DNA from: Lepturacanthus savala
Taxonomy: Eukaryota > Chordata > Actinopteri > Scombriformes > Trichiuridae
Length of the DNA stretch: 64,000 nucleotides
Direction of reading: 5' to 3'
Assembly: GCA_030544235.1 (NCBI GenBank)
Contig: CM060476.1
Span: 24,728,733-24,792,732 of the forward strand
Both the position numbers and the translations under genes were made by a program. Below, piece after piece: positions 33,414-44,517 of the stretch. Numbering within the stretch: position 1 is the first letter of the stretch; the number at the start of each line of letters is the position of its first letter. The notes under the pieces are model-generated. The model saw only the letters and a program-made list of their open reading frames with translations, searched no databases and had not been told where the DNA came from.

Positions 33414-34563
33414 CTTAAAGTTAAAGTAAACAACTTTTTTTATTTATCTTATCGTTATATATAAATGCCGATTACATCTTGTAATAACTATAGAACAATG
33501 ACATCATTAGCATTTAGATAGTCCCCTATAAGACTAGCATGCAGTATACAGTTCTGTCTGCCACCCGCAATGATCACTGGGGAAATGACTTGGTGCACTG
33601 CCAGCAAGACCAACTACATCCCAGAGAAAGGAAGACGGATGCAGTCGTGATTCCAGGTTATTATATAGAGGGAAGGAGTTGCATAAAGATGAGCGAATGA
33701 CTGAGGGAGATGGAGTCGTGGCTGCAGAGCGAGTCTAAAGGAAGAGGAGAGAACAGCAGGTGAAGAGATGAATGGATAAGGGCAGCGAGTGGAAAAAGTA
33801 AATAGGAGGTAAATAGGGACTTATATAGTGAAGTGTGGTAGAGAAGAACTGTACAGGGACAAAGTAGAAAGGGAGAGTTGTAATAGAATATGAGGAGTCT
33901 TCAAACTCTGATATCAAATCATTCTAAAACACATTTTTACCAATTTAACACACCTTTTTTGTTACCTGGAAAACACTGGCTTTAAAATTAAAACATCCTG
34001 ATAAGCAATTGGTCTCACTTATTTCTCACCTGTTCAAACTTAGTAATCAGTAAAATAACTTCAATCATTCAGCATTAAAAACATGGCCTCAGATGACCTC
34101 CAATCTGTTGGGGAGTAAAAATTAAACAGCACAAGGATAAAAGAGCAAGAGGAGAAAACACTTCTGATCCATCTCCAGAGATATTTTCTCACTGTGCTGT
34201 TGCTTGTTTTACTTATCAGTGCAATTACTGTGAGTTTTGCCAAAATAGGAAACACTTGCTCAGACCTCAGCAATGTTGCTGCATCAGCTGCAAGTTTACA
34301 GTGACTCTGTATGGAGCTGCTCGGAGTTCAGTCTATAGACAAATGTGAGCCTGAGAGTGTGACCTCTAGTCCGCTAGTCCACGACCCGATTCAAAGATTG
34401 CTGACAGACTCACACAAACACACCATGCCACAAACTCACAAAGTTACCATGCTGATGAGATTACCCTTTTCTTATTCTCTTCCATGATTGGCCTAAAGAC
34501 TCAAGATGAGGCTGACTTTGTAACCAAGACTTTTCCACTTGCTGCAGTTTAAAGCTGACAGTA

Positions 34564-34795
34564 TGGCTGCAGCTAATGATTTTGATAAGCGATTAATCTG
34601 TTGATAATTGACTAATGGATTAGTAGTTTGGTTCATAAAATGGTGGAAAATGTTGATCAATGTTTCCCAAATTTTCTTCTTAAAAATGACTCAAATCTAT
34701 TAATCAATTGTTAAAATAGTTGGTGATTCATGTCATATTTAACAACTAATTCATTAATCAACTAATCATTGCAGTGTAATTAGTGCATGGGGAAC
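34564..34795 (+). mobile_element. ATCGATTAAT-type MITE copy
   Basis: Ends are inverted: GGCTGCAGCTAATGATTTTG at the left and CAACTAATCATTGCAGTG at the right. Internal GATTAATCTGTTGATAATTG and GTTTGGTTCATAAAATGG match the 9305-9656 copy. Probably a hAT-type non-autonomous element. Confidence 0.65.
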
Positions 34796-35808
34796 CTCAT
34801 GACCTTTATGCCTTTATGTACTGGTATTATCTTGGCTTGTGCCTTTCAAGTTATACTTCATTTTCACAAGAATAAACTATTTAACATCAATCAACAAGTC
34901 AGCAGGTGTATATCTGTAGTTTATTACAATGCTGAGGTAGGTGTTCTGCTGTAACATGCACTAAAATATATTACCATTCAGAAAAGCTTCACTGGGTTTA
35001 ATGTGCAAACAGAAATTGCCTCATTTGGATCACAGTCTGTACCATTGCTTTGATTTTCTATTTTCTTCATTTAACAGAACAGTGCTGTGATAGGACAGCT
35101 GAATATCTGTGGGCTGGGGATGTCTTAAATCTAGGCTGAATATATATGAACAATGAATTTTATTTACTATGAGTGCTCCATCTCCTTCTGTTAATTCTTC
35201 CTTGCAGGTGAATTCCTCTGATTTACGAGTTGGGCCGTGAGATATTGATTCCCTGTTAGATCAAAGACATTTAATCTCCTTGTTGACTGCTGTTTGCCCC
35301 GGCACTATCACACTTTATCTTGTTTTTCTCTCTTTCTCCTCAATTCAGATTAGGCAAATTGACCTCTTGTATCAACCTGGGCATGGTAACATGTTATATG
35401 TGTTTATAAATCAATGAGTTTAGGCCCAGATTCTATTCTGTTTGATAATAGTTCTGGGATTTTCTGAGGGTCTGTGAACATGTCTTGGAGTAAGATGCTG
35501 CAGCTACTGTGGAGAATGTGGTTCTCCTCAGAAAGAAGAAAAGTAGCAGCTAAATTGGCTAACTTATTATCACAGGGTTTTTGAGAGACATTACGATAGT
35601 TTCATTACACTGAAGAAACGAGATAACAGAGCTTTGCATTGTAATGGAAGTGCTGGGAACATGAGGAGGATCACTGTGATATGGAACTTGACACTGTAAA
35701 AAAAGTGCTTCTGCAGCATACCGCTGTTACATAAGTGGGATTTTAACTTTGATAACAATAATGATCTTTTTAATATATATTTTGAATATCTATCAAAAAT
35801 CCACAGAG
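34796..35808. other. Unannotated sequence
   Basis: No gene recognised. 35180-35340 is a little more complex and repeat-free, but nothing identifies it. Confidence 0.45.
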
Positions 35809-37780
35809 CCTGCAATGAGTTTGCCTCCTTCTTCACTGAAAAAATTTTCAAAATTAGACAAGCAGTCACCTCCTCCATGCCAGGTACAGGATATGTGTCG
35901 TCCCAGTGTGAACTCAAAATCAATTGTGATGGCATGACAAAATTTAATCCAATCAACCATAAAAATCTGGAGGACATTATACAACATCTGAAATCCTCCT
36001 CTTGCTGTCTGGATATTCTGCCAACAAGCTTTTTTAAAAAAGTTTCTAACTGCATGACCTCAGATCTTCTGCACATTGTAAACACGTCACTTGTGTCAGG
36101 TGTGTTCCCACAGCCCCTAAAAACTGCAGTCATCAAGCCACTGCTAAAAAAGAACAATCTAGACAATACAGTAATGAATAACTACAGGCCCATATCAAAC
36201 CTTCCGTTCTTAAGTAAAATAATTGAAAAAGCAGTTTTTAGACAGCTGACTAACTATATGACACTGAACAACTGTTTTGATGTCTTCCAGTCAGGTTTCC
36301 GACCCCACCACAGCACTGAGACTGCTCTGGTTAAGGTCTGTAATGACATCCACATAAACACAGACAATGGCAAAATTTCAGTCTTAGTATTACTGGATCT
36401 CAGTGCCGCATTTGACACGGTTGACCACAACATATTATTACACCGACTGGAGAACTGGGTGGGACTTACTGGCACAGCACTAAAATGGGTTGAATCCTGC
36501 TTAAAGGACAGAGACTACTTTGTGTCTATAGGCAACTACACATCTGAACATATAGACATAAGCTGTGGGGTCCCCCAAGGTTCAATTCTGGGGCCTCTAC
36601 TATTCAACATTTACATGCTCCCACTCACTAAGATTATGAAAGAAAATAAAATAAGTTACCATAATTATGCAGATGACACACAAATTTACATCAGTATATC
36701 ACCAGGAGATCATAATCCAATACAAACACTGAGTAAATGCATGTAAATGCAAATTAATGATTGGATATGCCAGAACTTTCTCCAATTAAACAAAGATAAA
36801 ACTGTAATTGTTTTTGGAGCCAATGGCAGAACGATTGAAAGTCAGCACTCATCTTCAATCAGCAATGTTAAAGCCTACAAACCAAACTAGAAATCTGGGT
36901 GTAGTTATGGACTCAGACTTGAATTTCAATAGTCACATAAAAAACATTACAAAGTCAGCCTACTACCACCTGAAGAATATATCAAGGATTAAAGGCTCAT
37001 GTCTCAGCAAGATTTGGAAAAGCTTGTGCATGCTTTTATTTTCAGTAGACTAGACTACTGCAACAGGGTCTTTACAGGCTTCTCTAAAAAGTCAATCAGA
37101 CAGCTGCAGCTGATTCAAAATGCTGCCACTCGAGTCCTGACTAGGACTAAAAAAGTAGACCATATCACTCCAGTTCTAAGGTCCTTGCACTGGCTTCCTG
37201 TCTGCCAAAGTATTCACTTTAAAATACTCTTACTGGTTTATAAAGCCCTGAATGGTCTAGGGCCTAGATATATTGCAGATCTGCTGATCCCTTATGAACC
37301 ATCCAGACCTCTTAGATCATCTGGATCAGGTCTGCTCTCTGTTCCTAGAGTCAGAACTAAAAATGGAGAAGCAGCGTTCAGTTTCTATGCCCCACAGATC
37401 TGGAACAAACTCCCAGAGACCTGCAGGTCTGCTGCAACTCTCACTGCTTTTAAATCACAGCTGAAGACTTTTCTGTTCAATGCTGCCTACTGCTAATATC
37501 ATTCTTAATTACTCTACACTGCACTGTAACTTGTTCTTTGTTTTAATTTCAAAGTTATAAATTTTAATTCTTAATTTTTATTTTTTTTTTATTTTAATCA
37601 ACTGTTTTAAATTGTATTGTTTTAATTTAAAAATTTTAAATTTTAATTCTTAATTTTTATTTTTATTTTAATCAACTGTCTTAAATTGTATCTTGATGCT
37701 TTTAATGTTTTATGTAAAGCACTTTGAATTACCTCGTTGTTGAAATGTGCTATACAAATAAACTTGCCTTGCCTTGCCTT
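35809..37780 (+). mobile_element. L2-clade LINE (Maui-like), 5'-truncated, plus strand
   Basis: The element begins within the linker before the RT (FASFFTEK is readable at about 35817) and lacks the endonuclease. RT and the C-terminal region follow. The 3' untranslated end is typical of fish L2 elements: TGTAAAGCACTTTGAATTAC, then TGCTATACAAATAAACTTGC and a (CCTTG)n tail. The 3' UTR carries a local duplication: 37559-37616 is repeated at 37638-37690. No clear target duplication. At least one stop and two frameshifts make it a fossil. Confidence 0.88.
35817..37496 (+). pseudogene. L2 LINE reverse transcriptase, broken
   Basis: The frame from the methionine at 35877 stays open to TAA at 36744-36746 and holds most of the RT. 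Readable motifs are NYRPISNLPFLSKIIEK, FQSGFRPHHSTETAL, LLDLSAAFDTVDH (first catalytic Asp), CGVPQGSILGPLLF, and YADDTQIYIS with the catalytic Asp pair. The same frame resumes after the stop, then shifts. 36808-37053 is read in another frame (NLGVVMDSDLNFNSHI), and 36999-37496 returns to the first frame (SRLDYCNRVF...LHWLPV...KTFLFNAAY). This needs at least one nonsense and two frameshift mutations. The motif wording is diagnostic for the L2 clade rather than Rex1 or RTE. Confidence 0.9.
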
Positions 37781-39562
37781 TATAGATACATGGTCACAGA
37801 GCAAAATTAAAGCAGGAAAATGTCTGTAAGACCTTGTCAACCTATACCATAAAAAAAGAAATCTTATCAGGTGAAAATGCCTTGTAATTGGTACAATTAG
37901 TCCAATAATTATTCCATTGGCATAATTTAGCTTAAGTTTTTTTTGTTTTTGTTTTTAGAAAACAAGACTAACAATTAACTTGACTAAAGGTTACGACTTA
38001 ACTTCTTCTTGATTTACGAATAACACATTCATCCTGGCAGTGAAGAATTGGTGTTTTACAGAAAGTGGGAGCCAGCGGTGCTATACTATTCTCCAAATAG
38101 CCCTCACAGTTTCTCCTGCCTACCACTTGTTGTCTCTAATCCAGAGTCGATCTTTGTCTTGGTGAGAGACAGCAGCTCTCACATACACACACATTTCAGT
38201 ATGAGAGCTTGGATTTCATATTTTTTTCATTTTCTTATTTTGCAAACTCATGTTTCTGTTATTTGTAGTCAGATTGCAAGGATGTAATACAAGTTTTAGT
38301 ATATAGTAATTTTTTTTTTTAGTACTAGCCCTGGTATTCTTTCTGAAAAATAATGGCGGCCAGATTGTCTGCTTAATCAGTGACAGTGACATCTGGAGTG
38401 CATCAGAACCTGACAGTATTGCGTATCTAGGCTCTGTCAGGTTGAGGCAGGAAGGATAAAATTGTCCTGTAGTAAATAGAGTAAGAGTGGACAGAACATT
38501 AATCACAACATTTACTTACAGCAAACACAATTATTAGAATTCATAGTGTTGCTGACAACACAAATATTACAGGGGTGAGGTAAGAACTTAAAGCAGCTCT
38601 TAAATATCATCACATCAGAACTAGGCTATATAAAATATGACGTTTGACATTAACAAGTTTTCTCTAAACCTCAGCAAAACAAAGTTTAATTTGTTCATAA
38701 AAAAAATCATACTAACAGGAAAAAAATCCAGGGAGGATGAGTGAGAACCGTCAGCAGTTCATCATGTTAATGATCTGTAGAAATGTGAATAACTATTAAT
38801 GAGCAGATTTATTCAAGTTGACATCAGTGATACTGTGGAATTGTGATTATTATATCTTAATTATTTTTATATCATTACTATCACCAATATAAATAAGTAT
38901 TACATTAATATCATTATTGGTACAAATATTATTGTAAATATGAAAATTACTAATGGAAATTACATAACTATTATTTGCATATTGATATGAGTGACAGAGG
39001 GTTAGGGTTTAATAAGTGTACAATTCTTCCTCATTTTTTGAACATTGATGTTAAATGATTGTATTATTTTCTTTTTTTTTTCATTTTCTCTTTATCTTTG
39101 TTGATGTCTCGGTTTTACATGTTCATAACAAATAAACTGGACAACCATCACTATCAAAACCAATGGAATGGTAGCCAGTGTCTGGGTTTATTGCAGATTG
39201 ATTGCACTTATTGCACTTGGAACAAAGGAAACATGTAAATTGCTTTTGCCCTGTATTGACCTGTATTGAACCAAATTTCAACTAAAATAAAGCATTGTTC
39301 AAATGAAGCAGTCATTGTTTTTGCACTGCTTCATTTGGATGATGCTTCCACTTGTGTTGGACACCAAAACACCACACAGCAAGTTTCAAAATCAGGAAAA
39401 TACTAAACAGTACTTGGCTTGCACTGGTTGTCCCTAAATCTTTCATGTATCTGTGCTGACAACAGCTGCCACCCCCACAAAGGTGTGAAGCTACACTTTG
39501 CAGCCCTACAAGGGAGAGTGAGTATTTGATACTCATTCATGGCTTCTGTATTATTGACAGTG
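37781..39562. other. Unannotated AT-rich sequence
   Basis: No gene or mobile element recognised. Confidence 0.5.
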
Positions 39563-39584
39563 TGTTGTTGTTGTTGTTGTTGTT
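39563..39584. repeat. (TTG)n microsatellite
   Basis: Seven TTG units. Confidence 0.85.
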
Positions 39585-41242
39585 CTCTCAGTTAACTCAG
39601 GAGACAGACTGGTTTCTTCTTACCAATGCTAATCTGGAGAATGGTTTAGTTGCACTGTAATTTACGTGTGAGTTTTGACTCTTTACCTCGTATAAATCTG
39701 CATGTGTAAGCACCACGCAACCATAGGGTATGTAGGACAGACATGTTTACTCCTTTCCCCTTTACAAAGCACAGAATGGTCAAGGTGAACAGCCTCTAAA
39801 AGCCAGTCCACCTGTCCTACAGGTCTCTTTATGTTAATGGACTCAGGGGCCTTAACCCCTTTCAATTAATGCATCATGTTCTACATCAGCTAAGAGAATA
39901 CTTGACTAGTGGGACCTGGTGTCAAGTAATGATTGACTTAAAATGCTACACCAACAGATATAGCATCTAAAAGTAACGTCAACCTTTTATCCATAACTGC
40001 TTCACTTCCTTCAGTCAGCAGTTAGGAGCATTGGTTAGTCTGTTGTTGTGAAGGTCTTCAAAGGGCACATGAATCAAAAAGGAACAGTAAGGCATCAATT
40101 TATGATAAATAATGTTGCTGAATCCCCTTCTAAAATTGCATTCATATAGTCAGGGTATATTTTTCTGTTTTCACAGATCAGTAGCAGGTCATCAAACTAC
40201 TGTCATATGTGGCTGTTCTGTTTCCTGCAGCATGTGGTGGCATGGTAAATATCACTGATCACTTAGAGACATACTAATGGGTAGTGTCTGTAATCTTTAG
40301 CTGCAGCAGTATGTTTTTTCATTTGTCAGAGCCATTACAGCTACCATCTGTATCAATCAGTCAGGATTTTCCATCGCCTTTCCTCACTTCTGCTGAGGTT
40401 AACTACGATCTCATATACCTGCTGCTAAATCATTTATAATCAGAACTGACATACCATTTGTTCAAAGTCATGTCAAAGGGGACTTATAAGGGAATATTCT
40501 CATTTAAGTTCTGCACACTGTTTGATCAAATCAAATTTTCCCACATCAATGAACTGGCTAATTTTAGTTTAATATACATTATTGCAACTCTTAAGGTCAG
40601 GTTCAAGTCCTCAGAAAGAAAAGGGCGGGCGTTAACAACAATACTCACAGTTGTATTCCAAGTACATTACAGTTTTATGATGGAAATACTGTGACACTTG
40701 TAACAATGCTAACAATTCGAGAAGATTCCATTTTTTTGCCCTACATAAACCAGGATTTTATTTATGAATGTTTTTATTTTTTTTTTTATCTTATTTACTA
40801 ATAAAGTGGAGTCAATTAGACCATCTAGTACCCCAAATGCTACTTATGTCCTTCACCCACAACCAGACAGTTTTAAACAAGTTTTATTAAATTACTTAAA
40901 TTCTTGAAAACAGTGGTCTCACAGACATTTTGATGGAATATGACAAACTCTTTACTAAAAGTATTGGAATCTGTTGGGCATTATTAAAAAACCTGAGCTA
41001 AATCCCTCCCTGCAAAATTAAATTGATAATTGATTATGTTCTGCCACTTCATCCATGCGAAATCATCCACATCTAAATTTTTGCCCCAGGTCTATTTTAT
41101 GTGGAGTTGTGCTGTAGTTGCATCAATCCAGCACAGAGAGGAAAGTGTCAGACTGGAATTCAGAACTCAGACAATAAAAGCACAAATTAAGTGCTCGATT
41201 TTCAAAATAGGACACTATGTGCAGACTACATACCCTGTGGAA
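39585..41242. other. Unannotated sequence
   Basis: No gene or element recognised. The short open frames lack motifs. Confidence 0.5.
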
Positions 41243-41700
41243 TCCAGGGGTAAGGCACTATGCAGAGATATTTGATATAGCTTTCCTGTCAAATAGGAAG
41301 TTCTGTTTCTCTGTGAACAACTATTTCTCTCTATTTTGTTCTATTAAGTATGGTGTGCTTCAAGGGTCAGTTTTGGGACCACTTGTCTTTTCTTTATACA
41401 TGCTTCTCCTTGGGCACGTTATTCAGACTTGGACATGGTGATTGTTACATTATATGTTGATGATACCCTGATGTACTTGCCTGATGTACTATTTTTGCCA
41501 CAGGCCCAAAAATAAATAAATAGCTCCTTGTGTGATGTCATAACTAGATTTCAAAAAATGTTCTTCAGTTGAAGTAAAACAAAATAGAGATCTTCGTCTT
41601 TGGGTCCTAGCACAGAGCAAAAAAAAACAAACAAATTCTGCTGTCTGTTGGGTTCCTTATTGGATATCTTAGAAATATAATACTTTTAAAGACTCATTTT
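41243..41700 (+). pseudogene. LINE reverse transcriptase fragment (L2/Rex1-like)
   Basis: A short frame contains FLSNRKFCFSVNNYFS, then YGVLQGSVLGPLVFSLYMLL, a form of the conserved GVPQGSVLGPLLF motif. After a frameshift, TTATATGTTGATGATACCCT encodes a YVDDT form of the catalytic box at about 41451-41470. Further downstream a NVLQLK-like remnant of the NFLQLNxxKTE block is visible. The 5' part and the C-terminus are missing or unrecognisable. It is older than the 35.8-kb copy. Clade assignment is uncertain. Confidence 0.7.
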
Positions 41701-42385
41701 TTTTTATCTTTGCCCTCTTTATTATTCTGAGATCCTTGAGCTGAGCTCTTTTGGGAGACAGCTTTTACAGGGAGGGCTGACATGATCTGCCCAAGGAAAT
41801 CAGGTTGGCTGGGTCAATGATCTCTTTTAGGTCTTTTCCTAAAACTTTTATCAGTGAGACTTTCCTGATTTTCACTTCACTAGTTGTCTGTAATATCTTT
41901 TATCTTCTTTCAAAATTATTGTTATTGGATTTCATACAATAACCTGTTTAATCTGTTGTTCTTTTACAATAAAATCTTTATCTTTAGCCATGTTCTCCTT
42001 TTTTTATCTTACTCTAGCCAGACTTAACCAATCACCTATGACCGCTCCTGTTTATCTCTACTCTGTGGAGAAGTTTCATATCTTCTTGTCACATCCTCAG
42101 CGATGTATGAATGCTGAGATCTGAGCATGCTGAAAAATGATTTCAAACAAATTGCTCTAACTTGAAAAGCCACTGCCACTGCCGCTTCTTCCATGAAAAC
42201 AGTCTCATTATGCTTTTTTTGGGAATCCCTGTTCGAATAATATTGTTATGATGATATAAGGCAAGCACATGAAAAAATGTCTGGGCACTGAGAAAAAGAT
42301 TACTTCTACATATGCATACAATTTCAATTTAAAAATATTTACCCTGGTTACTTGTCACAGAATTAAAATTATTTTATTCATTTTT

Positions 42386-42495
42386 TAATCACTAAATGTC
42401 TTGTATTTTATGCATGAATTGTGGTATACAAACAATTATTTAATCACTAAATGTCTTGTATTTTATGCATGAATTGTGGTATACAAACAATTATT
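42386..42495. repeat. Perfect tandem duplication, 2 x 55 bp
   Basis: The 55-bp unit starting TAATCACTAAATGTCTTGTA at 42386 is repeated without any difference from 42441. The identity shows a recent duplication or an assembly artefact. Confidence 0.9.
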
Positions 42496-42639
42496 TGATT
42501 GACTTATTTTATAAGTATTGTAAAATACAGAACATATTTAATAAGTGAATGAAGACAGGAAGAGGAACTGTGTTCTGCCATCTGGAACGCCATATATCCT
42601 CTAGAACTTTAAATTCAATTCCACTTCCCTCACTATCCA

Positions 42640-43200
42640 TCTTGTCTGCCAACCTCGGGCCACCTTCAGTCCCTTTGTGTCTCACTTTAAGGTCTGACTT
42701 GATCTGAAATTTATGTTGCTCACCTCAGGCCTGACTACTCACAGTTATGGCAGTCCATAATTGAATCAGCTGGGTATTGGGTGAATTGCTGTATATATTG
42801 ACTCCTTTGGGTCCCTCGCCAACAGTGCTTATCATGTCCCTGCTCCACTCCCCGTGGCGAGCATTTCCTCTCCAGTGTTCCTCTCCTTAATAGCACTCCT
42901 CTGTGAGCTTTCATCATCATGGCCAGGGAGGAAATCGCTTTTCAATGACATTCAAACTCATTTAGAGAAACTTTTGGTGGTGTTTTATAACATCTCTCTG
43001 TCCCACGCCCTGCTCAGCCAGTTTATCCTTCTCCCTCCTTATTTTAAACTCCCTCCCGCACACATTCAGAGCCTTAATGATGAGGCCTTCCTCTTGTTAA
43101 TGTTCACCTTCCTCCGCACGGTGGCAATTACCACCCTCTATCTCCTCGTCTCCTCCCATCTATGAGCATATCTTGCATTCGCCCATTTCTCAGTGGCTCC
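42640..43200. other. Unique, GC-richer stretch before the (CA)n tract
   Basis: About 550 bp of repeat-free sequence, cleaner than its flanks, with a 103-codon plus-strand frame (42854-43165) that is hydrophobic but without domain or signal motifs. It could be a conserved non-coding element or an unrecognised exon; neither can be shown here. Confidence 0.25.
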
Positions 43201-43247
43201 TCAGCAGCCCACAGCCACTTATGCCCATGAGTCACCATGGGGATCCA

Positions 43248-43248
<1 letters not shown>

Positions 43249-43341
<93 letters not shown>
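43249..43341. repeat. (CA)n microsatellite, about 46 units
   Basis: 93 bp of uninterrupted AC dinucleotides; likely highly variable in length. Confidence 0.97.
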
Positions 43342-43343
<2 letters not shown>

Positions 43344-44211
43344 ACAAACAAGTAAATTGCCTGAAGAGATGTCATGCTGTTAAATGTTGTGCCTACCAAG
43401 CAGCATTCTGCTTTTCCACAACAAACTTGTCATGCTGTGTGATACAGTCCCATTGAAATATTCATGTGACTGTTTGTATTAGTTTATTTTCCTGTCTTCT
43501 CTTGAAATTTTTGTGAGGACAACAAATCAACTGCTGTGGGATTTTCATAACAACAGGGTAATGGAGACTGGTTTGGCTCTTTTATCAGCTACAAATCACA
43601 TAAAGGAGGAATGGGTTCAATATCTGATCTATGAAATAATGATAGGCCAAAATATTGAATACAAAATAGGAAATAGCACTATTATAATACATATTTGGAG
43701 TTTTGTAATCCTTTTAGCATTGCAATTTCATGGTCTCCTTGATCCTTCTCCTGCTGCTGCCACTACTCCTCATCCTCCTCCTTCTTCTGCTGCTTCTGCT
43801 CCTCCTATAACCTTCTTTATTCCTCTCAACCCATGTCCACTCTTTTTTTCAAAGACTGCCCTATCAGCACTTAGGACCTTTAATGCCTCCTTCACACTCA
43901 GCCTTCAGAGTATAATATCCTATTTTTTTGCAGCTGACACCATCTTGACCTTTTCTTTCTGCTGTTCGACATTTTCCTAGTTTGCTGATTTGCAGTTTTA
44001 TCAAATGGACAAACATTTATACTTCACATATTTCTGTGATTCCGTTGGAGCCAGCAAGTATCAAGTCCAAATTTCTGGGTCAGTGGCAAAGCTGCCATGT
44101 CACGTAACACTAAAAACCTGGTACCAGATAGGTTAACTCTCTTAAAATGTTAAAAAAAAATGAAAAACACATGCTATCAATGAGTTTTATATTGATAGGT
44201 GTGTGTGTGTT
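43342..44211. other. Unannotated sequence
   Basis: A 155-codon plus-strand frame (43513-43980) is driven by a CTG/CTC-rich imperfect repeat near 43740-43810 and has no recognised domain. 44105-44130 (AAAACCTGGTACCAGATAGG) resembles 10807-10830, a possible short interspersed repeat. Confidence 0.4.
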
Positions 44212-44352
44212 TTAATATGTTTTTTGGGGATTTTTTCCTTGTACGATGCGAGGGTCTGGGGACAGGGGGATGTTGTGTTGTACAAACTGTAAAGCCCACT
44301 GGGGTGAATCTGTGATTTGTGATTTTGGGCTATACAAATAAAATTGACTTGA
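44212..44352 (+). mobile_element. L2-type LINE 3' end, plus strand
   Basis: TACAAACTGTAAAGCCCACT, then TGTGATTTGTGATTTTGGGC and TATACAAATAAAATTGACTT form the typical 3' terminus. No coding remains upstream. It faces the minus-strand L2 3' end at 44518, giving a large inverted repeat. Confidence 0.7.
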
Positions 44353-44517
44353 TTTGTAGTCTAAATCTCTTTGAGTTGAAAAGAACCAAGCACTATACAA
44401 ATCAAGGCTAAGGTCTGAACATTGGGGAGATACAAAATTTGTAGAAATAAATGAATAATATAATCTGCACCTTACTTATTTGACGTGATTTCTTTTATGT
44501 GTTATTGGATTATTTTA

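Noticed and set aside
35877..36746. 289-codon frame as a host gene
   Set aside because: The motifs (LLDLSAAFDTVDH, GVPQGSILGPLLF, YADDTQIY) are those of an L2 LINE reverse transcriptase.
42854..43165. 103-codon frame as a membrane or secreted protein
   Set aside because: Hydrophobic stretches but no recognised domain, no splice context, and the reading frame is no longer than expected in GC-richer unique DNA.
43513..43980. 155-codon plus-strand frame
   Set aside because: Its middle is an imperfect CTG/CTC-rich repeat and no domain is recognisable.
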